DNA from: Bacteroidia bacterium | GTDB lineage: Bacteria > Bacteroidota > Bacteroidia > Cytophagales > Cyclobacteriaceae | NCBI GenBank assembly: GCA_025356795.1 | Contig: JANXRR010000027.1 | Location: forward strand, 1-6,061 | Direction of reading: 5' to 3' | Length of the DNA stretch: 6,061 nucleotides | In this document: piece after piece, positions 1 to 5,143 of the stretch | How the letters are laid out: the number at the start of each line of letters is the position of its first letter | Numbering within the stretch: the first letter of the stretch is position 1 | The notes under the pieces: model-generated | What the model was told of the DNA's origin: nothing | The model's database searches: none | What the model saw: only the letters and a program-made list of their open reading frames with translations | Position numbers and translations under genes: made by a program

Positions 1-131
1 TTGCTTTTTTTGCTCAAACATTCTCGTTAATGAAAACAGGGAGTAGAAAGTCGGCCTTGAGAATCATGTTTGGTTCTTTTCTTTACTTGCCAATAGTGCA
101 GATAGCTTATTTAATGGATAAAGTAAATTAA
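1..131 (+). CDS. ctaB: Protoheme IX farnesyltransferase (heme O synthase), C-terminal end, partial
   Basis: The open frame enters from the left edge (codons from position 3) and ends at TAA 129-131. It encodes about 42 residues containing MKTGSRKSALRIMFGSFLY and then LPIVQIAYLMDKVN. This matches the last transmembrane region and C-terminus of Bacteroidota CtaB/CyoE, the membrane UbiA-family enzyme that farnesylates heme b to heme O for cytochrome oxidase. The catalytic DxxxD motifs would lie upstream, outside the window, so it is not possible to say whether this copy is complete. A second, diverged copy of the same 3' end lies at 3384-3512. The family call rests on recognising the tail only. 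Confidence 0.72.
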   Translation, partial: AFFAQTFSLMKTGSRKSALRIMFGSFLYLPIVQIAYLMDKVN

Positions 132-193
132 CCCAACCAGCGATTTTTAAATTGTAGAGGAGTAGAAAAAACTAATATCCATTTTCAGTAAAT

Positions 194-215
194 AAATAGA
201 CCGATTTGTCTATTT
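194..215. promoter_or_regulatory. TetR operator 1 (autoregulatory palindrome)
   Basis: The site is AAATAGAC-N6-GTCTATTT with perfect 8-bp arms. It overlaps the -33 element of the tetR promoter. The core TAGACC...GTCTA resembles the published E. coli NemR box (TAGACC-N4-GGTCTA). A site of the same architecture stands before the downstream operon at 832-853, which makes chance very unlikely. Confidence 0.8.
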
Positions 216-236
216 CAAATTTCTTGCTTACATTTG
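205..236 (+). promoter_or_regulatory. Bacteroidota-type promoter of the TetR gene
   Basis: A perfect -7 element TACATTTG (consensus TAnnTTTG) lies at 229-236. A TTTG -33 element lies at 205-208, with the usual 20-base spacer. The -33 element falls inside the central spacer of the palindrome at 194-215, so a bound repressor would block sigma contact: classical autoregulation. The predicted transcript start is only a few bases before the ATG at 243, giving a very short or absent leader. Confidence 0.6.
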
Positions 237-242
237 TTAAAG

Positions 243-815
243 ATGGCAAGCAACTCCAACCCCAAAGACAGAATTTTACAAACAGCTTCAAAATTGTTTT
301 ATGCGCAAGGGTATAATGCAACAGGTATAAATCAAATACTTGAAGAAGCTAATGTGGCCAAAGCTAGTCTATACACGCACTATGGTTCGAAAGATGATTT
401 AGGAATTGCCTATGTAAAAGCAGCAAGAGAAGATTGGTTTAATGCGTTAAATAGTTTTCTGGAAAAGAACTCTACTTCAATGGAGAAGCTGCTAAGGTGT
501 TTTGATTTCTTAGAGCGCAACATGCGTCTGAATGATTATAAAGGCTGCCGGTTTATTAATTTATTGGCAGAAGTATCTACGCAAAATGCTGAAATGAGAA
601 AAGAAATTGTTGATCATAAAAGTACACTGCGAGCTTTCTTCCAAAATCTTGTAAGCGACATTATAGAGGATGATAAAGCAAAAGCCAATCAAATTTCAGA
701 TAGTATCCTCTTGCTTTTTGAAGGCGCCATCGTACAAAGCAAAATTCACCTTGATGTCTGGCCAGTAAAGACCGCAAAAAAAACTGCCACTACTTTATTA
801 AACACTAAAACTTAA
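243..815 (+). CDS. TetR/AcrR-family transcriptional repressor
   Basis: The protein has 190 residues from the ATG at 243, a normal TetR length. An in-frame TTG nine bases upstream lies within the -7 element and is unlikely to be the start. The N-terminal DNA-binding domain spans about residues 8-55: RILQTASKLFYAQGY, then the recognition region around AKASLYTHYGSKDDL (39-53). The remainder is the helical ligand-binding domain. Cys86 and Cys102 (in YKGCRFINLLAE) stand out. The second lies close to the position of the redox-sensing Cys106 of E. coli NemR, and the operators also resemble the NemR box, so sensing of electrophiles or oxidants is a reasonable inference but not shown. It probably represses itself and the 883-1855 operon through the two palindromes. 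The ligand is unknown. Confidence 0.9.
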   Translation: MASNSNPKDRILQTASKLFYAQGYNATGINQILEEANVAKASLYTHYGSKDDLGIAYVKAAREDWFNALNSFLEKNSTSMEKLLRCFDFLERNMRLNDYKGCRFINLLAEVSTQNAEMRKEIVDHKSTLRAFFQNLVSDIIEDDKAKANQISDSILLLFEGAIVQSKIHLDVWPVKTAKKTATTLLNTKT

Positions 816-831
816 ATTTTTTTTAACCGCT

Positions 832-853
832 ATATAGACAAAACTGTCTATAT
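832..853. promoter_or_regulatory. TetR operator 2, before the peroxidase-like operon
   Basis: The site is ATATAGAC-N6-GTCTATAT with perfect 8-bp arms, the same 8-6-8 layout and same TAGAC/GTCTA core as the site at 194-215. It sits 30 bases before the ATG at 883. A possible -7 element, TATCTTTA (851-858, 7 of 8 to a TAnnTTTG-like form except the last base), overlaps its right end; no clear -33 TTG is seen. The arrangement indicates that the genes at 883 and 1439 have their own repressor-controlled promoter rather than only reading through from tetR. Confidence 0.78.
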
Positions 854-882
854 CTTTAACCGAACCAATAACCAATAATAAA

Positions 883-1437
883 ATGAATAAGATCAATCCA
901 ATTGAAGTAGCTGATGCTTCACCGGCATCACAGGTAGTATTAGAAATGGTACACAAAAAATTAGGGCGTGTACCCAATATGTATAAAGTGATGGCCAACT
1001 CGCCCGCTGTACTTGATGCATACGTAAAATTAAATACTGCATTAAGCGTGGGTGCTATTGGCAGTAAAATGGCTGAGATGATTGCCTTGGCAACGGCAGA
1101 ACATAATGGTTGCACCTATTGCCTCTCGGCTCATACATTTTTAGGAAGTAAAGCCGGCTTAACAGAACAGCAAATATACGATTCAAAAGGTTTTCATGCT
1201 GACAACGAAAAGTTTGATGCGGGACTTCAATTCGCAAAAAAAATAGTAGTCAGTCCTAATGAAATTTCATCTGCTGATATTGCTCCCTTAAAAAATCAAG
1301 GTTACACCGATGGTGAGATTCTTGAAATCATTGCCAATGTTATTCGCAATATGTTCACCAATTATGTGAATATTGTTTCCTACACAGAAGTTGATTGGCC
1401 TGTAGTTGTAGAACCACTTCAAACACAACATAAGTAA
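883..1437 (+). CDS. Carboxymuconolactone decarboxylase / AhpD-like peroxidase-related protein
   Basis: The protein has 184 residues. The diagnostic AhpD-type motif E-x3-C-x2-C-x3-H is complete: E73, C77, C80 and H84 in [16 protein letters not shown]. In AhpD this dithiol and its proton relay reduce peroxides or a partner peroxiredoxin. Here the physiological substrate is unknown, and decarboxylase activity is unlikely given the CxxC. The protein is helical, without signal peptide, and presumably cytoplasmic. The preceding [20 protein letters not shown] stretch (22-41) is typical of the peroxidase-related subfamily. It starts 30 bases after the palindromic operator and its stop is one base before the ATG of the next gene, so the two are cotranscribed and translationally coupled. 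Confidence 0.88.
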   Translation: MNKINPIEVADASPASQVVLEMVHKKLGRVPNMYKVMANSPAVLDAYVKLNTALSVGAIGSKMAEMIALATAEHNGCTYCLSAHTFLGSKAGLTEQQIYDSKGFHADNEKFDAGLQFAKKIVVSPNEISSADIAPLKNQGYTDGEILEIIANVIRNMFTNYVNIVSYTEVDWPVVVEPLQTQHK

Positions 1438-1438
1438 T

Positions 1439-1855
1439 ATGGAAACTCAAAAATTACCCCTTCCACCTTTTACAATGGAAACTGCGCTTGAAAAAGTGCA
1501 AATGGCAGAAGACGCCTGGAATACAAAAGATCCCGAAAAAGTTTGCTTGGCTTACACCATCGATACCGAATGGAGAAACAGGACGGAATTTATAAACGGC
1601 AGAGAAGAAGTAAAGCAATTTCTGAAACGCAAATGGGAGAAGGAATTAGATTATAAACTCAAAAAAGAATTATGGGGTTTTCGAAACAATCGTATGGCCG
1701 TACGTTTTGAATATGAATGGCACGACAAACACAATCAATGGTTTCGCAGTTATGGAAATGAATTGTGGGAGTTTGATGATAATGGATTAATGCAAAAAAG
1801 ATTTGCAAGCATCAACGATTTACCCATAAAAGAAAAAGACCGGAAGCTAAAATGA
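1439..1855 (+). CDS. DUF1348 family protein (NTF2/SnoaL-like fold)
   Basis: The protein has 138 residues and is recognised by the family signature in order: [20 protein letters not shown] (9-28), the [13 protein letters not shown] segment, [19 protein letters not shown], the [12 protein letters not shown] strand, and [19 protein letters not shown] followed by ASINDLPI. Members adopt the cone-shaped alpha+beta barrel of NTF2-like proteins; their reaction is not established to my knowledge. The C-terminus stops at KDRKLK, somewhat shorter than homologs I recall, which continue past a Trp; this may be natural variation or a small 3' truncation. It follows the AhpD-like gene by one base and shares its operator. 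The pairing of DUF1348 with a thiol peroxidase-like protein suggests detoxification of a small molecule, which is inference. Confidence 0.87.
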   Translation: METQKLPLPPFTMETALEKVQMAEDAWNTKDPEKVCLAYTIDTEWRNRTEFINGREEVKQFLKRKWEKELDYKLKKELWGFRNNRMAVRFEYEWHDKHNQWFRSYGNELWEFDDNGLMQKRFASINDLPIKEKDRKLK

Positions 1856-1883
1856 ATGAAGTAAAGTACAAGTTATTTTGAAA

Positions 1884-2246
1884 TCATTGATTGGAAAGCA
1901 ACCCCATTTTATGTTGAAAAATTTCTGCAATAGTGTTTGCCCGTATTTTAATTTCATCCGCGTTTGATCCTACAAAGTTCTGATCCACCGTTTCCGTGAA
2001 AAGTTTAAGCCATTGTGTAAAATGTTCCTTGCCGATGGCAAGATTAATATGTTTTTCAAATGGATTATCAAAATAATTTTGCTCTCCAAAAATTACGGAC
2101 GACCAAAAGTTATATATCGTAGGTAAATGTTTTGCCCAATCAACTTTAATAAACACAGGTGCAAGTAAAACGTTAGCCTGTACCTTTTCATAAAATTGAT
2201 TTACTAGTTTTTCAATATCTTTTCTATGGGTTATATCAGTAAGCAT
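1884..2246 (-). CDS. Group III truncated hemoglobin
   Basis: The protein has 120 residues with the 2-on-2 globin pattern of the Campylobacter Ctb type. By alignment from memory to Ctb, the key residues are Tyr19 (B10, in QFYEKV), His40 (E7, in AKHLPTIYNFW), proximal heme ligand His66 (F8, in EKHINLAIG), and Trp79 (G8, in FTQWLKLF). All are present, so the globin should bind heme. Family members bind O2 and NO and are linked to nitrosative stress or microaerobic growth. The gene is convergent with the DUF1348 gene (28 bases between the stop codons), so it is not in the same operon and has no copy of the TetR palindrome before it. Its own promoter should lie in 2247-2340; I see no clear TAnnTTTG there. 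Confidence 0.9.
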   Translation of the reverse strand: MLTDITHRKDIEKLVNQFYEKVQANVLLAPVFIKVDWAKHLPTIYNFWSSVIFGEQNYFDNPFEKHINLAIGKEHFTQWLKLFTETVDQNFVGSNADEIKIRANTIAEIFQHKMGLLSNQ

Positions 2247-2640
2247 AATTTTTTTTTAGTGTTGGTTAAAAAACTTAAAGATCGTTCAATGAATCTTAAC
2301 GAATACCACGCGGGTGATCCAAATAAAGGTTATTGAAGTTGAGAACGGCATACATTAATCAAGTTGCAAAGTATAACAAGTTTCGGCATAGAGGAGGAGG
2401 ATAAGCAAGCTTCTTTCCTTTTTCAACATAACACTCTTCCTCCCTTGTTGGTGTTGCGTGTAAGCTAAGGCGCGTAGGTTCACCAACAAGCAAGATGAAC
2501 TTGGATGAACGATGTTTTATTATTTTAGTATGGTGAAGGAAGGAGAGTTAGCAATGTTTGTTGGTGAACCGCACCTCTTCCCTTCGCGCAACACCAACAA
2601 AGGCATAGAGCCATCAGCGTGCTCGTTTCACTGAGCTACC
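2247..2640. other. 394-base non-coding stretch between the hemoglobin gene and the RAYT element
   Basis: No convincing coding frame is seen. The first ~100 bases hold the upstream region of the minus-strand hemoglobin gene. A long imperfect inverted repeat (2445-2489 against 2558-2600) occupies the right part. A 9-base direct repeat GGCATAGAG occurs at 2385-2393 and 2602-2610, bracketing it. The remainder is unassigned. Confidence 0.6.
2445..2600. repeat. Long imperfect inverted repeat (two nested perfect arms)
   Basis: The outer arms TTGTTGGTGTTGCG (2445-2458) and CGCAACACCAACAA (2587-2600) are perfect reverse complements. The inner arms GGTTCACCAACAA (2477-2489) and TTGTTGGTGAACC (2558-2570) are also perfect. 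The 16-18 bases between outer and inner arms are partly alike. The whole could fold as a cruciform or RNA hairpin with arms of ~45 bases around a 68-base centre. Note that the arms themselves contain a repeated TTGTTGGTG/CACCAACAA unit. It may be a small non-autonomous element or an intergenic repeat family. Copy number elsewhere is unknown. Confidence 0.7.
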
Positions 2641-2692
2641 CCGCTTGGCGTAGTCTCCGACTACGTCACGGTGTCATCAAATCTTTGATTTG
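2641..2692. repeat. Left composite end of the RAYT element (two hairpins)
   Basis: The first hairpin is at 2649-2665 (7-bp stem cgtagtc/gactacg, loop tcc). The second is at 2678-2692 (6-bp stem caaatc/gatttg, loop ttt). They are 12 bases apart. The first 28 bases are the exact reverse complement of 3349-3376. Confidence 0.8.
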
Positions 2693-2763
2693 TCTATATT
2701 TTTCATAACAAATACATGCAGCGTGATCAAATCTTTGATTTGAATATATTTATCATAACAGAT
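2671..2763. repeat. Tandem direct repeat, 50-base period, carrying the CAAATC/GATTTG hairpin
   Basis: Copies at 2671-2713 and 2721-2763 share the pattern g(t/c)gt(c/g)atcaaatc, loop ttt, then gatttg..tatattt(t/a)tcataaca. The hairpins at 2678-2692 and 2727-2743 are exactly 50 bases apart. The second copy ends 12 bases before the transposase ATG, so it may carry the promoter or a binding site for the transposase. Confidence 0.75.
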
Positions 2764-2774
2764 AACTTACCTTT

Positions 2775-3320
2775 ATGAGCCAAGGGCATCAAATTTACAA
2801 TCAGCATGCACTCTACTACCTCACCTTTCAAATAGTGAAATGGGTAGACATTTTCACGCGGGTAGAGTACAAAGAAATCGTAGTTAACAGTTTTGAATAC
2901 TGCCGCAAAAATAAAGGCTTGGAACTTTATGCCTATATGATAATGACCAACCACATCCATCTTATTGCCAGGTCTCATGAGAGCCATAAGTTATCAGATA
3001 CCATCCGCGATTTTAAAAAGTTTACAGCCAACCAACTTCTAGAACGTATCCGCTTACCAAACGAAAGTAGGAGCGATTGGATGCTGAAGCGTTTTGAGTT
3101 TGCTGCCAAAGAACATGCACGCACCAGCGAATTTCAAGTTTGGACACACGAAAACCATGCTGTGGAATTGTTTTCCAAAGAATTTACTCAGCAGAAATTG
3201 GACTATATTCACCAAAACCCTGTGCGGTCTGGAATAGTCGATGCACCAGAAGACTATGTTTACAGCTGTGCCAGAAACTATGCTGGGTTGAAGGGGAGGA
3301 TTGAAATAGATTTGTTGTAA
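2775..3320 (+). CDS. REP-associated tyrosine transposase (RAYT, Y1_Tnp / IS200-like)
   Basis: The protein has 181 residues, a usual RAYT size. The HUH metal-binding motif is TNHIHLI with His60 and His62, preceded by YAYMIMTN. The conserved C-terminal block DYIHQNPVRSGIV (143-155) followed by PEDYVYSCARNYAG (158-171) is typical of this family; Tyr144 in YIHQNPV is a candidate catalytic tyrosine, though I cannot align it with certainty. No frameshift or stop is visible, so the enzyme may be active. RAYTs cut and rejoin single-stranded REP-like hairpins, and such hairpins flank this gene on both sides. The ATG at 2775 was chosen because it follows the hairpin repeat and yields a full-length N-terminus (Y..Y.LTF). 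Confidence 0.9.
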   Translation: MSQGHQIYNQHALYYLTFQIVKWVDIFTRVEYKEIVVNSFEYCRKNKGLELYAYMIMTNHIHLIARSHESHKLSDTIRDFKKFTANQLLERIRLPNESRSDWMLKRFEFAAKEHARTSEFQVWTHENHAVELFSKEFTQQKLDYIHQNPVRSGIVDAPEDYVYSCARNYAGLKGRIEIDLL

Positions 3321-3323
3321 TGT

Positions 3324-3376
3324 GCAAATCGGAGATTTGCAAACGCATTGACGTAGTCGGAGACTACGCCAAGCGG
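3324..3376. repeat. Right composite end of the RAYT element (two hairpins)
   Basis: The first hairpin is at 3324-3340 (7-bp stem gcaaatc/gatttgc, loop gga). The second is at 3352-3368 (7-bp stem cgtagtc/gactacg, loop gga). They are 11 bases apart. It starts just after the transposase stop. The last 28 bases mirror 2641-2668 exactly. The two-hairpin order is the inverse of the left end. Confidence 0.8.
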
Positions 3377-3383
3377 AGGCATC

Positions 3384-3512
3384 CTGTTTTTTGCACAGAC
3401 TTTTTCGTTGATGAAAACAGGAAGTAGAAAGTCGGCTGTACGGATCATGTTTGGCTCTTTCTTGTATTTGCCGATCGTGCAGATTGCCTATTTGATGGAT
3501 AAAGTGAAGTAA
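3384..3512 (+). pseudogene. ctaB: Truncated second copy of the ctaB 3' end
   Basis: The frame ending at TAA 3510-3512 encodes LFFAQTFSLMKTGSRKSAVR and on to LMDKVK, matching the CtaB tail at 3-131. Over the 126 shared bases (6-131 against 3387-3512) I count about 23 mismatches, yet only two amino acids differ (Leu to Val, and the last residue Asn to Lys). So the two copies diverged under selection as working genes, probably in different lineages, before coming together here. Homology ends on the left a few bases after the right end of the RAYT element (3376), so this copy lost its 5' part and cannot encode a functional enzyme. Confidence 0.75.
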
Positions 3513-3855
3513 GAAGTTCTTCCCTTTACAACAAGCTATAGTTTTCATTTCACTGCGTTGAAATATGCTTGTCTGCCTGACAGTTCTCATGATTCAAGAT
3601 AGAGGCGAGTTAATAGACATTGCCAGTTACCTCAAACATATCTGTAACGGAAGAGGTAAAACGCCCCAAATCCACCAACCTTTGCATCGAGCTGCTCATT
3701 ATGAGTGCAACAGACGCTGCCTTTTTGATGCGATGATGTACTTTTTTGATGCGGATAGCTAGTTCGTTAAGAGGAGTAAGTTGTATGAGTAAGGTTGTAA
3801 GCAGTTTGCAGATAGCGAATGCAATAACATAGCTAACGCAGGGCGTTTCACAGAA
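3513..3855. other. No supported gene; possible decayed minus-strand sequence
   Basis: An open minus-strand frame covers 3610-3879 (89 codons), with a helical stretch LNELAIRIKKVHHRIKKAAS. But its ATG falls within the loop of the terminator at 3856-3888, and I recognise no family. A 65-codon plus-strand frame (3565-3762) overlaps it and is likewise unrecognised. The stretch is best read as intergenic or degenerate sequence downstream of the ctaB remnant. Confidence 0.5.
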
Positions 3856-3888
3856 AAGCCCTCCTGTTTTGCATAACAAGGAGGGCTT
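3856..3888 (-). terminator. Rho-independent-like terminator of the 3913-4656 gene
   Basis: A perfect 10-bp stem AAGCCCTCCT / AGGAGGGCTT encloses a 13-base loop. It lies 24 bases beyond the stop codon of the minus-strand gene. On the minus strand the stem is followed by a short T run (TTTTC), weak but in the right place. Confidence 0.72.
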
Positions 3889-3912
3889 ACCGTTAGTAAC
3901 AAGATCAAAAGT

Positions 3913-4656
3913 TTACTGTTTGCCCACGGAAAACCGTATGCCACCTACTTGCCCATACTCCGGGCTGGACTTACCGAAGAGGGAGAGCACGTATGCCTTG
4001 GTGGCAAGTGCCACATCGTGCAGGCCTGAATTAGTGGCATAGAGTATTTTGTCGCGATTGATACGGGCATTGCTAAGGGCGGCTATGGCAGTTACCACCT
4101 CGCTGTTGCATGTTCGTAAGTTGGCAAGCACGGCTACCAGCGAAGGGGCTTGCAGCTCTACCTCGTTTGGGGTATAGAGCGGCTCTGACGAAACCGTGGC
4201 CACCAGTTTAGCGAAGTTTTCTACTTGGCCATCGTAGCTCTGTTGCGACACCGAATTGCTCAGCGGTTGCTCCTCTGCGGCACCTTCTTTGGACGGGGCT
4301 ACCACCTTCTTCTGTGCCATGCGCCTACCTTGAAGTTTGGCATGGTTGGTATCGGCATCGTCTATGGTTTGCTGGCTTGCGCCACAGGCGGCAAGGGAAT
4401 TGATGATGCGTGTTGAAAGCTTTTTGAGTGGCTCAAAGGCCAGTTCACGCTGGTTGGTGGCGTTGTTGTAAACAACAGTTGCCGCCTTGAGCGTTTCCAA
4501 ACATTCCTTTCCATTCGTTAGCACTGTTGCAAGGCCCTCCATTCTGATGGCAGGGTTAGAGGGATTGTAGATTGGCCCATAGCCATTACAAAAGCCTGTG
4601 AGCGATTCGAAGTTGGCCACGTTCTTGGCATGGCCTGTTTCATTGGTTGTTGCCAT
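3913..4656 (-). CDS. Internally duplicated helical protein of unknown function
   Basis: The protein has 247 residues; ATG chosen at 4656, with no closer alternative. I recall similar hypothetical proteins in Bacteroidota but no assigned function. Two related halves are visible. The first (about 15-94) has NFESL, YNPSN (30-34), ATNQRE (66-71) and NSLAACGAS (86-94). The second (about 147-231) has NFAKL, YTPNE (161-165), ARINRD (197-202) and LSLFGKSS (224-231). Matching positions are ~131 residues apart. A charged Lys/Glu-rich linker (105-130) separates them. No signal peptide or membrane segment is seen; it is mostly helical. Its DNA is visibly richer in G+C than its neighbours. It has its own candidate promoter and terminator, so it is a single-gene unit. 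Confidence 0.7.
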   Translation of the reverse strand: MATTNETGHAKNVANFESLTGFCNGYGPIYNPSNPAIRMEGLATVLTNGKECLETLKAATVVYNNATNQRELAFEPLKKLSTRIINSLAACGASQQTIDDADTNHAKLQGRRMAQKKVVAPSKEGAAEEQPLSNSVSQQSYDGQVENFAKLVATVSSEPLYTPNEVELQAPSLVAVLANLRTCNSEVVTAIAALSNARINRDKILYATNSGLHDVALATKAYVLSLFGKSSPEYGQVGGIRFSVGKQ

Positions 4657-4710
4657 AATTGTAGGTGTTTAATTTGTTTTTTTTTGACTATCCATAACGG
4701 TTAACGATTC

Positions 4711-4718
4711 CAAACGTA
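4711..4718 (-). promoter_or_regulatory. Candidate -7 element for the 3913-4656 gene
   Basis: On the minus strand TACGTTTG matches TAnnTTTG perfectly, about 55 bases before the ATG at 4656. No TTG is seen at the expected -33 distance, so this is a partial match only. Confidence 0.4.
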
Positions 4719-4785
4719 TGGATGGTATAGTGAAGCAGGAATTATTGTTTAAATATTGAACGGGAAATCAAAATCGTTTCCGATA

Positions 4786-4812
4786 GGTAACGTGTGGGCG
4801 TGTTATGTTACC
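4786..4812. other. Short inverted repeat in the divergent intergenic region
   Basis: GGTAAC (4786-4791) and GTTACC (4807-4812) are perfect 6-bp arms around a 15-base loop. It could be an operator for either the minus-strand gene or the plus-strand tail-fiber-like unit. The arms are too short for confidence. Nothing else is seen in 4719-4893. Confidence 0.25.
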
Positions 4813-4893
4813 ATTTTGTTAAGTTGAAGGGAGCTTTTGCCACGAATGTGCGATAACCCTCATTTAAGGAAGATAATATATTCTGATCAATTG

Positions 4894-4924
4894 TTGACTG
4901 GCATCACTTAGCCGTATATATTTG
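4894..4924 (+). promoter_or_regulatory. Bacteroidota-type promoter of the tail-fiber-like gene array
   Basis: The -33 TTG lies at 4894-4896 and the perfect -7 element TATATTTG at 4917-4924, with an exact 20-base spacer. Transcription would start around 4930, just before the truncated paralog (4951-5142), and run into the full gene at 5144. Confidence 0.6.
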
Positions 4925-4950
4925 ATTGACTGAAAAGTTGATCAAGAAAC

Positions 4951-5142
4951 TATATAGACAAAAACAAACACCTGCCCGAAGTGCCGAGTGCCAAAGAGAT
5001 GAAAAAAAATGGTGTGAACCTAGCCGAGATGAACATGCTGCTGCTAAAGAAGATTGAGGAGTTGACCTTGTATGTGATTGACGCCAAAAAAGAAAATGAA
5101 TCACTTAAGACTAGAATTGAAAAATTAGAAAACAAAAAATAA
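4951..5142 (+). pseudogene. C-terminal remnant of a secreted tail-fiber-like paralog
   Basis: The frame ending at TAA 5140-5142 encodes 63 residues: YIDKNKHLPEVPSAKEM, then NLAEMNMLLLKKIEELTLYV, then a charged coiled-coil ending ENKK. This is the conserved C-terminal segment of the gene at 5144 (its residues 200-265). The DNA of 4951-5080 aligns without gaps to 5741-5870, with about 23 mismatches in 130 bases. Upstream of Tyr the frame soon meets a TGA and the homology stops, so signal peptide and VGIG repeats have been lost. An internal ATG at 4999 could still give a 47-residue peptide. The stop is one base before the next ATG. Confidence 0.75.
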
Positions 5143-5143
5143 T

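Larger units (their letters stand above)
2641..3376 (+). mobile_element. RAYT-type (REP-associated tyrosine transposase) element with composite hairpin ends
   Basis: A Y1/HUH transposase gene (2775-3320) is framed by inverted composite ends. A perfect 28-bp inverted repeat lies at 2641-2668 and 3349-3376. Inside it on each side is a second hairpin with a CAAATC/GATTTG stem. In order, the left end is hairpin cgtagtc-tcc-gactacg then caaatc-ttt-gatttg; the right end is gcaaatc-gga-gatttgc then cgtagtc-gga-gactacg. No target duplication is seen at the ends, as expected for HUH enzymes. The stems contain GTAG, the tetranucleotide associated with enterobacterial REPs, although the link is inference. 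Boundaries are set by the end of the perfect repeat. Confidence 0.75.

Noticed and set aside
234..242. TTG start at 234 extending the TetR protein by three residues.
   Set aside because: The TTG is part of the predicted -7 element and would lie before the transcript start; ATG at 243 gives a normal TetR N-terminus.
798..1237. Minus-strand frames at 798-1115 and 1055-1237.
   Set aside because: They lie opposite the well-supported AhpD-like gene and resemble no family.
2641..3376. Hairpin repeats as a CRISPR array.
   Set aside because: Only two to five short palindromes without regular spacers; they fit RAYT-associated repeats instead.
3054..3590. Minus-strand 178-codon frame opposite the transposase and ctaB remnant.
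   Set aside because: It is antisense to the recognised RAYT and crosses its right end and the ctaB tail; no family features.
4950..4963. CTATATAGACAAAA, a 14-base match to the left half of TetR operator 2 (830-843).
   Set aside because: The right half-site is missing and the bases encode the conserved YIDKN of the paralog remnant, so it is a coincidence of coding sequence.
4904..5135. Ser/Phe-rich minus-strand frames at 4904-5104 and 4950-5135, and the similar one at 5806-6003.
   Set aside because: They are antisense readings of the lysine/glutamate coiled-coil module, which gives Phe/Ser/Leu-rich shadows.
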